64,000 nucleotides of DNA, taken from Nocardioides flavus (ex Wang et al. 2016) (GTDB lineage Bacteria; Actinomycetota; Actinomycetes; Propionibacteriales; Nocardioidaceae). The DNA lies in NCBI RefSeq assembly GCF_014653115.1, contig NZ_BNAD01000010.1:62001-126000 (forward strand), written 5' to 3'. A program made the translations under genes and the position numbers. Positions 19,141 to 29,368 of the stretch are shown here, in pieces (position 1 is the stretch's first letter; every line of letters starts with the position of its first letter). The notes under the pieces are model-generated. The model worked only from the letters and a program-made list of their open reading frames with translations. It was not told the DNA's origin and ran no database searches.

Positions 19141-20796
19141 ATGACCGACCGCACCGGCGCCGTCGACCACCGCACCGCCACCAACCAGGCGCCCGCGCTC
19201 GTGGGCCACGACGTCGTGACCTCCGACGTGGCGCTGACCGAGGCCCTCGTCCGCCACGGGTCCCCCGACCTCGTCGCCGACCTCTCCGGGCTCGGACGCG
19301 AGGCCGGTAGTGCCGAGGCCCGCGAGCACGGGATGCTCGCCAACCGGCACCACCCCGAGCTGACGGCGTACGACCGCTGGGGCAACCGGGTCGACGAGGT
19401 CGAGTTCCACCCGTCCTGGCACTGGCTGATGGAGCGCGCCGTCGGCCACGGCCTCCAGGCGGCGCCATGGGAGCGACAGCGGGCGGGCGACCCGCACGCG
19501 CACCTGCGTCGTGCGGCCGGCTTCTACGCCTGGTCGCAGACCGAGCCGGGCCACGGCTGCCCGATCTCGATGACGTACGCCGCGGTGCCGGCGCTGCGGG
19601 CCGACGACGCGATCGCCGAGCAGTGGACGCCGCTGCTCGCGTCGACGTCGTACGACCCCGGGCTCCGGGCCCCGGCGGCCAAGGCGGGCGCGCTGGCCGG
19701 CATGGGCATGACGGAGAAGCAGGGCGGGTCCGACGTCCGGGCCAACCGGACGACCGCGGTCGCCACGTCCGAGGACGGCTGGTACGCCCTGCACGGGCAC
19801 AAGTGGTTCACCTCGGCCCCGATGAACGACCTGTTCCTGGTGCTGGCACAGGCCGAGGGCGGGCTGACGTGCTTCGTCGTGCCGCGCGTGCTGGAGGACG
19901 GCGCCCGCAACCGCCTCGACGTCGTCCGGCTCAAGGACAAGCTCGGCAACCGGTCCAACGCCTCGTCCGAGCTCGAGCTGTCCGGCACGCTCGGCCAGCG
20001 CCTGGGCGACGAGGGCCGCGGCGTGCGGACCATCATCGAGATGGTGGCCGCGACGCGGCTGGACTGCGTCCTGGGATCGGCGGCGCTGATGAGGCACGCG
20101 CTGGCCGAGGCGTCGTGGCACGTCGCCCACCGCTCGGCGTTCGGCGGACTGCTGGTCGACAAGCCCCTGATGCAGAACGTCGTCGCCGACCTCGCCGTGG
20201 AGTCCGAGGCCGCGACGGCGCTGGCCATGCGGCTGGCAGCGGCGGTCGACCGCCCCGACGACCCGCACGAGGCGGCGCTGCGCCGCATCGCGCTGCCGCT
20301 GGCGAAGTTCTGGGTCTGCAAGCGCACGCCCGCGATGGTCGCTGAGGCGCTGGAGTGCCTCGGCGGCAACGGCTACGTCGAGGAATCCGGGCTGCCGCTG
20401 ATGTTCCGCGAGTCGCCGCTCAACTCCATCTGGGAGGGATCGGGCAACGTCAACGCGCTCGACGTGCTGCGCGCCCTCGGGCGCGAGCCGCAGGTGCTGG
20501 AGGCGTGGATCGCCGAGGTCGGCGCGGCCCGCGGGGCCGACGCCCGCCTCGACCGCGCGGTCGACGACACCCTGGCGATGCTCGGCGAGGACGCGGGGCT
20601 CGAGGCGGGTGCGCGCCGGCTGGCCAGCCGGATGGCGGCGTGCCTGCAGGGCTCCCTGCTCGTGCGGCACGCGCCACCCGAGGTGGCCGACGCCTTCTGC
20701 GGCAGCCGCTTCGGCACGACGTACGGCGGCACGTTCGGCATGCTCACCAGCGGCTCCCTGCGCGCCGTCGTGGACCGGGCGACGCCGCTCGCCTGA
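19141..20796 (+). CDS. AidB-like acyl-CoA dehydrogenase family protein
   Basis: A 551-residue flavoprotein with the acyl-CoA dehydrogenase fold in the AidB subfamily: N-terminal ATNQAPALVGHDV, GMGMTEKQGGSDVRANRT flavin loop, HGHKWFTSAPMND, and the C-terminal ECLGGNGYVEESGLPLMFRE block and IWEGSGNVNALD. AidB of E. coli is induced by alkylation damage and binds DNA through an extended C-terminal domain; the length here includes that extension. ATG 19141 has TACGGT 6 bases upstream (19129-19134), indicating a leaderless mRNA. No ada/alk operon is adjacent, although an AlkD-type gene lies elsewhere in the window. Confidence 0.92.
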   Translation: MTDRTGAVDHRTATNQAPALVGHDVVTSDVALTEALVRHGSPDLVADLSGLGREAGSAEAREHGMLANRHHPELTAYDRWGNRVDEVEFHPSWHWLMERAVGHGLQAAPWERQRAGDPHAHLRRAAGFYAWSQTEPGHGCPISMTYAAVPALRADDAIAEQWTPLLASTSYDPGLRAPAAKAGALAGMGMTEKQGGSDVRANRTTAVATSEDGWYALHGHKWFTSAPMNDLFLVLAQAEGGLTCFVVPRVLEDGARNRLDVVRLKDKLGNRSNASSELELSGTLGQRLGDEGRGVRTIIEMVAATRLDCVLGSAALMRHALAEASWHVAHRSAFGGLLVDKPLMQNVVADLAVESEAATALAMRLAAAVDRPDDPHEAALRRIALPLAKFWVCKRTPAMVAEALECLGGNGYVEESGLPLMFRESPLNSIWEGSGNVNALDVLRALGREPQVLEAWIAEVGAARGADARLDRAVDDTLAMLGEDAGLEAGARRLASRMAACLQGSLLVRHAPPEVADAFCGSRFGTTYGGTFGMLTSGSLRAVVDRATPLA

Positions 20797-20820
20797 ACCC
20801 GTCAGGACCTTCCTGACCGG
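20795..20820. promoter_or_regulatory. dyad between aidB-like gene and first Sm-like gene
   Basis: GTCAGGA (20801-20807) and TCCTGAC (20811-20817) form a perfect 7-bp inverted repeat with a 3-base centre, extendable to 12 bp with one mismatch. It starts right at the aidB stop and precedes a TAGCGT -10-like box (20849-20854). It could be a terminator hairpin (no T-run) or an operator for the next gene. Confidence 0.45.
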
Positions 20821-20880
20821 TTCGGCAGCGCGGACGGCGCGGACGTCCTAGCGTTGCCCCCCGAACCAGAGGGGGAAGCC

Positions 20881-21198
20881 GTGTCCAGCAAGGGCAGCAC
20901 GTTGTTCACCGTCGGCACGCTGCTGCGGCACGCGCAGGACGCCGGCGCCTCGGTGCGACTCCTCGTGCAGGGCACGTGGCTCGACGGCCGCATCGTCGGG
21001 GCGGACGGCCTCGGCGTGGTCCTCGACGACGGCAACGCCCAGCAGGTGCTCGTACGCCTCGACTCGATCGTCGCGGTGAGCTTCTCGCGCGCCGACATCG
21101 ACGGCGACGAGGACGAGGAGGACGACGCCCGTGCCCACGGACGGCGCCGCCGCGACCCCATCGAGGCGGGCCCCGTGGGCGGCAGCGCCGGCGCCTGA
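20881..21198 (+). CDS. small Sm-like (LSm-type) protein, copy 1
   Basis: A 105-residue protein. GTG 20881 is preceded by AGGGGGA at ideal spacing. After a short helix (VGTLLRHAQDAG), residues about 20-62 show an alternating beta pattern VRLLVQGTWLDGRIVGADGLGVVLDDG...VLVRLDSIVAVSF, which resembles the five-strand Sm fold (Sm1-like GxxLxGxVxGxD, Sm2-like strand pair). An acidic stretch DGDEDEEDDA and a C-terminal RAHG...DPIEAGPV motif follow. It is a tandem paralogue of the next gene. I do not recognise a named family; RNA binding is inferred only from the fold pattern. Confidence 0.7.
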   Translation: MSSKGSTLFTVGTLLRHAQDAGASVRLLVQGTWLDGRIVGADGLGVVLDDGNAQQVLVRLDSIVAVSFSRADIDGDEDEEDDARAHGRRRRDPIEAGPVGGSAGA

Positions 21199-21353
21199 GG
21201 CGGTCCACGCCACCCGGCCGGCTTCCGGCAGGGTCGTCGAAGATCTCTCGAAGTCCTTCCGCATCCCCGGCGCCGGCTGCCCGCAGCGGCCTACGTTCGC
21301 CCCAGCCGCACCGCGAGGGGTGAGTGCGGAGGGGCCGTGGTGGGGAGGTCGCG

Positions 21354-21678
21354 ATGACCAAGGTGTCGAGCACGATGCTCAGCGTGGGCACGCTGCTGCG
21401 CAGGGCCGAGGACACCGGGGCGCAGGTGAGCGTCCTGGTCCAGGGGACCTGGCTCGAGGGCCGGGTGATCGGCTGCGACGGGCTCGGTGCCGTCGTCGAC
21501 GACGGTGAGGCGCAGGCGCTCGTACGCCTCGACTCGGTGACGGCGGTGAGGTTCCGCCGCTCCCAGCTCGAGGACGCCGGGTTCGCCGACACCCGCGCGC
21601 ACGGCGGCGGGGCGAGCGGGCCGATCGAGGCGGGCCCGGTCACGGTGCCCCACCCCGCGCGCGGCGAGCAGTACTTCC

Positions 21679-21698
<20 letters not shown>
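21354..21698 (+). CDS. small Sm-like (LSm-type) protein, copy 2
   Basis: A 114-residue paralogue of the preceding gene. The core VSVLVQGTWLEGRVIGCDGLGAVVDDG...ALVRLDSVTAVRF aligns almost without gaps to copy 1, as do the N-terminal helix VGTLLRRAEDTG and the C-terminal RAHG...GPIEAGPV. It lacks the acidic stretch of copy 1 and has a longer tail. ATG 21354 is preceded by GGGGAGG. The 155-base gap between copies contains its own TACGTT box (21292-21297), so it is probably transcribed separately. Its last 20 bases overlap the convergent pgm end. Confidence 0.7.
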
Positions 21699-23322
<1,624 letters not shown>

Positions 23323-23375
23323 GGCCCCATCTTGGTGGGTCGCCGCGACTCCCGTCGAGAAGGGTGTCGGCCCGG

Positions 23376-23402
23376 TGTCGAATCGGGCAGGGTTGACCCG
23401 TC
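23376..23402 (+). promoter_or_regulatory. ECF42-type sigma promoter, locus 1
   Basis: TGTCGA at 23376-23381, a 17-base spacer, then CGTC at 23399-23402, 54 bases before the first DGPF gene. The same arrangement (TGTCGA, 17 bases, CGAC) precedes the second ECF42 locus in this window. It agrees with the ECF42 target motif known from Streptomyces (TGTCGA at -35, CG[A/T]C at -10), as I remember it. Implies autoregulation by the co-transcribed sigma factor. Confidence 0.75.
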
Positions 23403-23456
23403 AACGGGGTGAGGCCGCAGTCCTGCGGCCCTGACACGAAGGAGCTCGACCGACCG

Positions 23457-23807
23457 ATGAGCCGCTACCTGATCCTGCTGCCCGCTCCCGAGGCCGACTG
23501 GGCGGACCTGCCGCCGGAGGAGCACGAGAAGGGGCACGCGTCCCACGTGCAGTTCCAGGAGGACCTGAGGGCGGGTGGCCACGAGCTGCTCGTGGCCGGA
23601 CCGCTGGAGCCCTCGGCCGCGGCCACCTCGATGCGACCCGACGGCGGCGGCGGCACGCTCGTCACCGACGGACCGTTCAGCGAGACCGCTGAGCAGGTCG
23701 TGGGGTTCTACCTCGTCAGCTCGGACGACGAGGCGGACCTGCGCGCGGCGTGCGAGCGGTGGTCGTCGCGGGGCGAGCACCTCGAGGTCCGCCGGATGGC
23801 GGAGTAA
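23457..23807 (+). CDS. DGPF (YCII-type) protein, ECF42-linked
   Basis: A 116-residue ferredoxin-fold protein of the YCII/DGPF family: N-terminal MSRYLILLP strand, the family motif LVTDGPFSETAEQVVGFYLV, and a C-terminal LEVRRMAE strand. Proteins of this family are the usual genomic partners and targets of ECF42 sigma factors; their biochemical role is unknown. ATG 23457 follows GAAGGAG. First of three paralogues in one operon with the sigma gene. Confidence 0.9.
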   Translation: MSRYLILLPAPEADWADLPPEEHEKGHASHVQFQEDLRAGGHELLVAGPLEPSAAATSMRPDGGGGTLVTDGPFSETAEQVVGFYLVSSDDEADLRAACERWSSRGEHLEVRRMAE

Positions 23808-23818
23808 AGGAGCAGGAG

Positions 23819-24178
23819 ATGACCGAGTACGTCGTGCTGCTGATGGGCGACGCCGAGCGCTGGTGGGACCTCACCGAGGAGGAGCGTCGCGCCGGCTATG
23901 CCGCGCACGAGGAGTTCTCCGCGCGCCTCGTCGCGGGTGGGCACCGCATCACCGGCGGGGCCGAGCTGCACCGGGCGTCGGAGGCGCGCACGATCCCGCC
24001 CGGGACCACCACCGTCACCGACGGCCCGTGGGCGGAGACCACCGAGCAGGTGGGAGGGTTCTACCTCGTCGAGACCGACGACCTCGACGGCCTGATGGAC
24101 TGCTGCGTCCTGCTCGCGGCGACCGGCGACGCCGTCGAGGTCCGCCGGTGCGTGACGCCGCAGGAGCGTGCGTCATGA
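23819..24178 (+). CDS. DGPF (YCII-type) protein, second paralogue
   Basis: A 119-residue paralogue of the preceding protein with MTEYVVLLMGDAERWW, the motif variant VTDGPWAETTEQVGGFYLVE and the C-terminal VEVRRCVTP strand. ATG 23819 follows AGGAGCAGGAG, 11 bases after the previous stop, and the stop overlaps the next start (ATGA). The Phe of DGPF is replaced by Trp here and by Tyr in the third copy. Confidence 0.9.
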   Translation: MTEYVVLLMGDAERWWDLTEEERRAGYAAHEEFSARLVAGGHRITGGAELHRASEARTIPPGTTTVTDGPWAETTEQVGGFYLVETDDLDGLMDCCVLLAATGDAVEVRRCVTPQERAS

Positions 24179-24528
24179 AGTACCTCGTGCTGCTGATCGG
24201 CGACGGCGAGCTCCCGCCGTGGTCCGAGCACTCGGAGCAGGAGCAGGCGGAGGTGATGCGCCGGTTCGAGGCGTTCGACGCCGCGTGCCGCGACCGCGAC
24301 GGGGTCGAGATCCTCGCCGGCGAGGCACTCGCCGGACCCGACCACGCCACGACGATCCGTACGCGCGGCGGGTCCACGGTGCTGACGGAGGGGCCGTACG
24401 CCGAGGCCGTCGAGCAGATGGGCGGGTTCTACCTCGTGGAGGCTCCCGACCTCGACGTCCTCGTGGAGCTCCTGCGGATCCTGCCGCCCTACGACATGCA
24501 GGTCTCCCCTGCCGTGGACCCGTACTGA
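24175..24528 (+). CDS. DGPF (YCII-type) protein, third paralogue
   Basis: A 117-residue protein with MKYLVLLIGDGELPPW, the motif variant LTEGPYAEAVEQMGGFYLVE and a C-terminal proline-rich end. It overlaps the previous gene by 4 bases and ends 2 bases before the sigma gene start. The middle part (MRRFEAFDAACRD) is typical of the family. Function unknown; the tight coupling to a sigma gene suggests joint production. Confidence 0.9.
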   Translation: MKYLVLLIGDGELPPWSEHSEQEQAEVMRRFEAFDAACRDRDGVEILAGEALAGPDHATTIRTRGGSTVLTEGPYAEAVEQMGGFYLVEAPDLDVLVELLRILPPYDMQVSPAVDPY

Positions 24529-24530
24529 CC

Positions 24531-25769
24531 GTGAGCGCGGCGGACCGGGCCCTGGAGCGGGTCGTACGCGAGGAGTGGGGCCGGCTCGTGGCCCTGCTCC
24601 TCGCCGGGTTCCGCAGGCTCGACCTCGTCGAGGACGCGCTCGGCGACGCCGTCGAGGCCGCCAACCGCACCTGGCCGGCCGACGGGGTCCCCGCCAACCC
24701 CGCCGGCTGGCTCATGACTGCGGCGAAGCGCCGCGTCATCGACCGGCTGCGCACCGAGGACGTGGCCGCCCGCAAGCAGCCGCTGCTGCTCACCGACGCC
24801 CAACGCCACCAGGAGGTCGTGCGCACCATGGCCGACAGCGGCAGCCTCGTCGAGGACGACGTCCTCCGGCTGGTGCTGATGTGCGCCCACCCCGCGCTCG
24901 CGCCCGAGTCCGCCGGCGCGCTGAGCCTGCGACTGGTCCTCGGCGTGCCCACGGCCGACATCGCGCGGCTCTTCCTCGTGCCGGAGCCGACCATGGCGGC
25001 CCGGATCACCCGGGCCAAGAAGCGCATCGTGGGCGCCGGCATCCCTTTCGCTGTGCCCGACGCCTCGGTGCTGCCCGAGCGGCTCGACGTCGTGGCCCAG
25101 ACCGCCTACCTCGCCTTCACCGCCGGCTACTCCCCCGGCACGGGCCCCGACCTGCTGCGCGCCGAGCTCTCGGGCGAGGCGATCCGGCTGGTGCGGGTCG
25201 TGCTGGGCCTGCGTCCGGACGAGCCCGCGCTCGTCGCGCTGCTCGCGCTGATGCTGCTCCAGCACTCACGCCGCGACGCCCGCACCCGCGACGGCAGGCT
25301 CGTCCTGCTCGCCGACCAGGACCGCACCCGCTGGCACCACGACGAGGTGGCCGAGGCCACCGGGCTGCTGGGGTCGCGCTGCCTGAGCGGTCCGGTGACC
25401 CCGCTGACCGCGGCGTACGTCCTGCAGGCCCGCATCGCCGCCGAGCACGCCACCGTCGCGACGCCGGAGGAGACGCGGTGGGACCGGGTCGTGCACCTGT
25501 ACGACCTGCTGCTGCAGGTGGCTCCGTCGCCGGGGGCGCGGCTGGCTCGTGCCGTCGCGGTCGCCGAGGACCGGGGAACCGCCGTCGGCCTGGCCGCGCT
25601 GGAGGGCCTCGAGGTCCCCGAGAGCCACCGGCCGGCCGCGGTGCGCGCGGAGCTGCTGTCGCGCGCCGGCGACACCGACGCGGCGCGCGCGGCGTACGAC
25701 CAGGCGATCGCGGCGTGCCGCAACGACGTCGAGCGCGCGTTCCTGCTCGCGCAGCGCGACGCGCTGTAG
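24531..25769 (+). CDS. ECF42-type RNA polymerase sigma factor
   Basis: A 412-residue sigma factor, far longer than a standard ECF sigma. Sigma region 2 lies at about residues 9-80 (EDALGDAVEAANRTWPADGVPANPAGWLMTAAKRR) and region 4 at about 125-175 (helix-turn-helix around TADIARLFLVPEPTMAARI). A C-terminal all-helical extension of more than 200 residues follows, with TPR-like units near the end (AELLSRAGDTDAARAAYDQAIAAC). That extension and the DGPF neighbours define ECF42. No anti-sigma gene is adjacent, as is usual in this group. GTG 24531 is 2 bases after the upstream stop; GTG/ATG alternatives upstream overlap the DGPF gene. Confidence 0.93.
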   Translation: MSAADRALERVVREEWGRLVALLLAGFRRLDLVEDALGDAVEAANRTWPADGVPANPAGWLMTAAKRRVIDRLRTEDVAARKQPLLLTDAQRHQEVVRTMADSGSLVEDDVLRLVLMCAHPALAPESAGALSLRLVLGVPTADIARLFLVPEPTMAARITRAKKRIVGAGIPFAVPDASVLPERLDVVAQTAYLAFTAGYSPGTGPDLLRAELSGEAIRLVRVVLGLRPDEPALVALLALMLLQHSRRDARTRDGRLVLLADQDRTRWHHDEVAEATGLLGSRCLSGPVTPLTAAYVLQARIAAEHATVATPEETRWDRVVHLYDLLLQVAPSPGARLARAVAVAEDRGTAVGLAALEGLEVPESHRPAAVRAELLSRAGDTDAARAAYDQAIAACRNDVERAFLLAQRDAL

Positions 25770-25780
25770 GTCGCGCCGGG

Positions 25781-27034
25781 TCAGGCTTCGGGGACCGGCT
25801 GCTGCTTGGCCAGCACGGTCAGGCCGTCCTCGACGACGAAGCCTCGCGCCCGGTCGGCGTCGTGGTCGACGCCGATCTGGACGCCCGGCGGGACGACGAC
25901 GCCCTTGTCGATGATGGCGTTGCGCACGATCGCGCCCTCGCCCACGCGCACGCCGTCCATCAGCACCGAGTCCGACACCTCGGCGCCGTCCTTGACCCAG
26001 ACCGCCGGTGAGAGCACCGACTGGTTGACCGTGCCGCCGGTGACGACGACACCCGGGGACAGGATCGAGTTGAAGGTCGACACCTGCGCGCCGGTGCCGC
26101 CCTCGACGAGCTTCGCCGGCGGGTGGGGCCCGTAGCTGGTGTAGATCGGCCACGCCGTGTTGTAGAGGTTGAACACGGGCAGCGGCGAGACGAGGTCCTT
26201 GTGGGCGTCGTAGTAGGACCGCATGGTGCCGACGTCGCGCCAGTAGCCGCGGTCGCGGTCGGTCGCTCCGGGGACCTCGTTGTCCTTGTAGTCGTAGACC
26301 GCGGACTCGGACTTGTCGACGAACCACGGCACGATGTCGCCGCCCATGTCGTGCTTGGACTGCTCACGGTCGGCGTCGCGGGTGACCGCGTCGCGCAGCG
26401 CGTCGGCGTCGAAGACGTAGTTGCCCATGCTGGCGAGCACCTCGTCGGGCGCGTCGGGCAGGCCGACGGGGTCGGTGGGCTTCTCCAGGAAGGCGCGGAT
26501 GCGCTGGGGGCTGGCCGGGTCGACGTCGATCACGCCGAACTGGTCGGCGAGGCCGATCGGCTGACGGATCGCCGCGACCGTGCACCCGGCGCCGGACTCG
26601 ACGTGGTCGGCGACCATCTGCGAGAAGTCCATCCGGTAGACGTGGTCGGCACCCACGACCACCACGATGTCGGGCTGCTCGTCGGTGAGCAGGTTGAGGG
26701 ACTGGAAGATCGCGTCGGCGCTGCCGAGGTACCACCGCTTGCCGACCCGCTGCTGGGCCGGCACCGGGGTGACGTAGTTGCCGAGCAGGTTCGACATGCG
26801 CCAGGTCGTGGTGACGTGGCGGTCGAGGCTGTGCGACTTGTACTGCGTCAGCACGACGACCTTGAGGTAGCCGGAGTTGACGACGTTGGACAGCGCGAAG
26901 TCGATCAGCCGGTAGATGCCGCCGAACGGCACGGCCGGCTTGGCGCGGTCGGCCGTCAGCGGCATGAGGCGCTTGCCCTCCCCACCGGCCAGGACGACTG
27001 CGAGCACCTTCTTGCGCGGGGGCGTGATGGCCAT
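25781..27034 (-). CDS. glgC: glucose-1-phosphate adenylyltransferase
   Basis: Makes ADP-glucose from glucose 1-phosphate and ATP, the committed step for glycogen (and in actinobacteria for maltose-1-phosphate). The 417 residues contain the nucleotide motif [24 protein letters not shown], the substrate site [26 protein letters not shown], and a C-terminal left-handed helix domain. ATG 27034 has TAGTTT 6 bases upstream (27041-27046), suggesting a leaderless mRNA. Divergent from glgA with only 73 bases between. Confidence 0.97.
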   Translation of the reverse strand: MAITPPRKKVLAVVLAGGEGKRLMPLTADRAKPAVPFGGIYRLIDFALSNVVNSGYLKVVVLTQYKSHSLDRHVTTTWRMSNLLGNYVTPVPAQQRVGKRWYLGSADAIFQSLNLLTDEQPDIVVVVGADHVYRMDFSQMVADHVESGAGCTVAAIRQPIGLADQFGVIDVDPASPQRIRAFLEKPTDPVGLPDAPDEVLASMGNYVFDADALRDAVTRDADREQSKHDMGGDIVPWFVDKSESAVYDYKDNEVPGATDRDRGYWRDVGTMRSYYDAHKDLVSPLPVFNLYNTAWPIYTSYGPHPPAKLVEGGTGAQVSTFNSILSPGVVVTGGTVNQSVLSPAVWVKDGAEVSDSVLMDGVRVGEGAIVRNAIIDKGVVVPPGVQIGVDHDADRARGFVVEDGLTVLAKQQPVPEA

Positions 27035-27040
27035 GCGACG

Positions 27041-27101
27041 AAACTAGCCGTCCAGCGGTGCGCGGTCGACCTCCCTCGGCAGCGCGTCTTGCGGCTAGGT
27101 T
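27041..27101. promoter_or_regulatory. back-to-back -10 boxes of glgC and glgA
   Basis: On the minus strand TAGTTT (27041-27046) lies 6 bases before the glgC ATG. On the plus strand TAGGTT (27096-27101) lies 6 bases before the glgA ATG. The whole divergent control region is 73 bases, so both mRNAs appear leaderless and their -35 regions overlap. Confidence 0.6.
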
Positions 27102-27107
27102 CGCTCC

Positions 27108-28295
27108 ATGCGCATCGACGTCCTCAGCAAGGAGTACCCACCGGAGGTCTACGGCGGAGCGGGCGTGCACGTCGCCGAGCTGGTGCGCGCACTCCGCGTG
27201 CTGCCCGACGTGGACGCCCGCGTGCGCTGCTTCGGCGCGCCGCGGTCCGAGCCGGGCACCACGGCGTACGCCGAGCCGTCGTCGCTCTCCGGGGCCAACG
27301 CCGCGATCCGGACGCTGGGCGTCGACCTCGCGATGGTCGACGACTGCGCCGGGGCCGACCTGGTGCACTCCCACACCTGGTACGCCAACATGGCCGGCCA
27401 CCTCGCCGGCCTGATGCACGGCATCCCGCACGTGGTGAGCGCCCACTCCCTCGAGCCGATGCGTCCGTGGAAGGCCGAGCAGCTCGGCGGCGGCTACGCC
27501 CTGTCGAGCTGGGCCGAGCGCACGGCGTACGAGGGCGCGGCCGGCATCGTCGCCGTCAGCGCGGCGATGCGCGACGACGTGCTCCGCAGCTATCCGTCCG
27601 TCGACCCCGCCCGGGTGCACGTCGTGCACAACGGCATCGACACCACCGAGTGGTCGCCGGTCGCGAACCCCGACCGGGTGCGCGAGCTCGGGGTCGACCC
27701 CGACCGGCCCAGCGTCATCTTCGTCGGCCGGATCACCCGCCAGAAGGGCCTGCCGCTGTTCCTCCGCGCCGCGGCCGCCCTGCCGCCCGACGTGCAGCTG
27801 GTGCTGTGCGCCGGCGCGCCCGACACCCCGGAGATCATGGCTGAGGTGACCGAGCTCGTCTCGGAGCTGGCCGAGACGCGATCGGGGGTCGTCTGGATCG
27901 CCGAGATGCTCCCGCGTCCCGACGTCGTGGCGCTGCTGACGGCCGCCACGGTGTTCGCCTGCCCGTCGATCTACGAGCCGCTCGGCATCGTGAACCTCGA
28001 GGCGATGGCCTGCGAGACCGCCGTCGTCGCCACCGCCACCGGCGGCATCCCCGAGGTGGTCGTGCACGGGCAGACCGGCTGGCTGGTGCCGATCGAGCAG
28101 GCCACCGACGGCACCGGCACCCCGCTCGACCCCGAGCGCTACGTCGCCGACCTCGCAGCCGCCCTCACCGACGCCGTCAGCGACCCCGACCGTGCCCGCG
28201 CGTACGGTGCCGCCGGTCGCCGCCGGGCCGAGGAGTCGTTCAGCTGGGGGTCGATCGCCGGGCGGACGCTGGACCTCTACCGCTCGCTTGCGTAG
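27108..28295 (+). CDS. glgA: glycogen synthase / alpha-maltose-1-phosphate synthase (GT5/GT4 type)
   Basis: A 395-residue glycosyltransferase of the actinobacterial GlgA type (in mycobacteria called GlgM), using ADP-glucose. Seen: N-terminal donor-binding KEYPPEVYGGAGVHV, FVGRITRQKGLPLFL, the catalytic region PSIYEPLGIVNLEAMAC with the E-x7-E motif, and TGGIPEVVVHGQTGWLV. The size is shorter than enterobacterial GlgA (about 477), as expected for this subgroup. Divergent partner of glgC. Its TAG stop is shared with the first arm of an inverted repeat. Confidence 0.94.
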   Translation: MRIDVLSKEYPPEVYGGAGVHVAELVRALRVLPDVDARVRCFGAPRSEPGTTAYAEPSSLSGANAAIRTLGVDLAMVDDCAGADLVHSHTWYANMAGHLAGLMHGIPHVVSAHSLEPMRPWKAEQLGGGYALSSWAERTAYEGAAGIVAVSAAMRDDVLRSYPSVDPARVHVVHNGIDTTEWSPVANPDRVRELGVDPDRPSVIFVGRITRQKGLPLFLRAAAALPPDVQLVLCAGAPDTPEIMAEVTELVSELAETRSGVVWIAEMLPRPDVVALLTAATVFACPSIYEPLGIVNLEAMACETAVVATATGGIPEVVVHGQTGWLVPIEQATDGTGTPLDPERYVADLAAALTDAVSDPDRARAYGAAGRRRAEESFSWGSIAGRTLDLYRSLA

Positions 28296-28375
28296 ACGCG
28301 CGGACAGAACCTCTGCCGCCCGGGCGGGGCGTACGCTCACCGGCCCTGTCGCATCCGGGTTCTGTCCGCGCGTCT
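28294..28375. repeat. repeat element 1 with 18-bp inverted arms
   Basis: AGACGCGCGGACAGAACC (28294-28311) and GGTTCTGTCCGCGCGTCT (28358-28375) are perfect inverse complements separated by 46 bases. The element starts within the glgA stop codon and lies before the AbiEi/DUF559 gene. A similar 81-base element lies at the other end of that gene. No T-run; it could act as a glgA terminator or be part of a mobile cassette. Confidence 0.7.
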
Positions 28376-28429
28376 GCGGCCTGTGGATGAGCAACGCGCT
28401 GCGACGACCACGTGGTCGATGCTGGGTCC

Positions 28430-29317
28430 GTGGACGTCCAGACGGTGATCGAACGACTCGGAGGGTTGGCCACCCGGGCCGACCTGGTCCGAGCGACGTC
28501 GCGCGCGGACGTCGACCGCGCGCTGGCAGCCGGCGCGGTCAGCCGGGCCGGGCAGGGCCGCTACGCGTCGCCCGGCACCGATGATGCGGCCGCACTCGCC
28601 TTCGGGTTGAACGGTCACCTCAGCCTCACCAACGCCGCACTGCACCACGGGTGGGAGGTCAAGACGGTCCCGCAGGTCCCGCACGTCGTCTTCCCGCGCA
28701 AGCGCAAGCTTTCGGACGTCGCCCGGCGGCAGGTGGTGGTCCACCGTGCCGACCTGGGATCCGACGACGTCTCGGGAATCGCCACCAGCCGCGAGCTCAC
28801 CCTCCAGCAGTGCCTGCGCTCGCTGCCGGACGACGAAGCGCTCGCCATCGCAGACTCGGCGCTCCGCCACGGAGAGATCGCGACCCTGCGTAGGGTGATG
28901 GCGAGCGCTCGCGGGGCCGGGAGCGCCAAGGTGCGACGGATCGGGGCACAGGCCGACGCCCGCGCCGCCAACCCGTTCGAGTCGGTGACGAGGGCCATCT
29001 GCCTGCAGGTCCCGGGGCTGCAGGTGACGCCGCAGCTCGTCTTGTCGACCGATCACTACTGGGCCTGTCCGGACCTGGTCGACCGCGACCGCCGCCTCGT
29101 CATCGAGTGCGAGTCCTACCAGTGGCACGGCGACCGTGCCGGGTTCTTGAAGGACGTCCGCCGCTACACCCTGCTCGCTGCCGACAGGTGGGTGATCCTC
29201 CGGTTCACCTGGGACGACGTGATGATGCGGCCCGACTGGGTACGTGAGGTGATCGCCCGGGCGATCGGCGTGGACACGCGGACAGAAGTCCGTCCAGCTT
29301 GGCCTGTCGCAGCGTGA
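28430..29317 (+). CDS. AbiEi-type antitoxin domain plus DUF559 endonuclease-like protein
   Basis: A 295-residue protein. Residues about 1-45 resemble the AbiEi-type winged HTH (ERLGGLATRADLVRATSRADVDRAL...GAVSRAGQGRYASP). The C-terminal part, about 195-285, resembles DUF559, a very-short-patch/PD-(D/E)xK nuclease fold: CPDLVDRDRRLVIECESYQWHG, then RYTLLAADRWVILRFTWDDVM. The D, E and downstream basic residues fit that fold. In actinobacteria this pairing is common and uncharacterised; no AbiEii toxin gene is adjacent. GTG 28430 is preferred over GTG 28412 by the family N-terminus. Flanked on both sides by related inverted-repeat elements. Confidence 0.8.
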   Translation: MDVQTVIERLGGLATRADLVRATSRADVDRALAAGAVSRAGQGRYASPGTDDAAALAFGLNGHLSLTNAALHHGWEVKTVPQVPHVVFPRKRKLSDVARRQVVVHRADLGSDDVSGIATSRELTLQQCLRSLPDDEALAIADSALRHGEIATLRRVMASARGAGSAKVRRIGAQADARAANPFESVTRAICLQVPGLQVTPQLVLSTDHYWACPDLVDRDRRLVIECESYQWHGDRAGFLKDVRRYTLLAADRWVILRFTWDDVMMRPDWVREVIARAIGVDTRTEVRPAWPVAA

Positions 29318-29352
29318 CTTCGACCGCGCGCGCGGGTTGTGTCCGCGCGTCT
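29272..29352. repeat. repeat element 2, related to element 1
   Basis: Left arm GACACGCGGACAGAAGTCC (29273-29291, inside the 3' end of the AbiEi/DUF559 gene) and right arm GGGTTGTGTCCGCGCGTC (29334-29351) are near inverse complements. They match the arms of the element at 28294-28375 at most positions, and the overall span is nearly equal (81 against 82 bases). Both also contain CCTGTCGCA inside. It lies between convergent genes and could be a bidirectional terminator. Confidence 0.6.
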
Positions 29353-29368
29353 TCGTCGCGGGGCGAGG

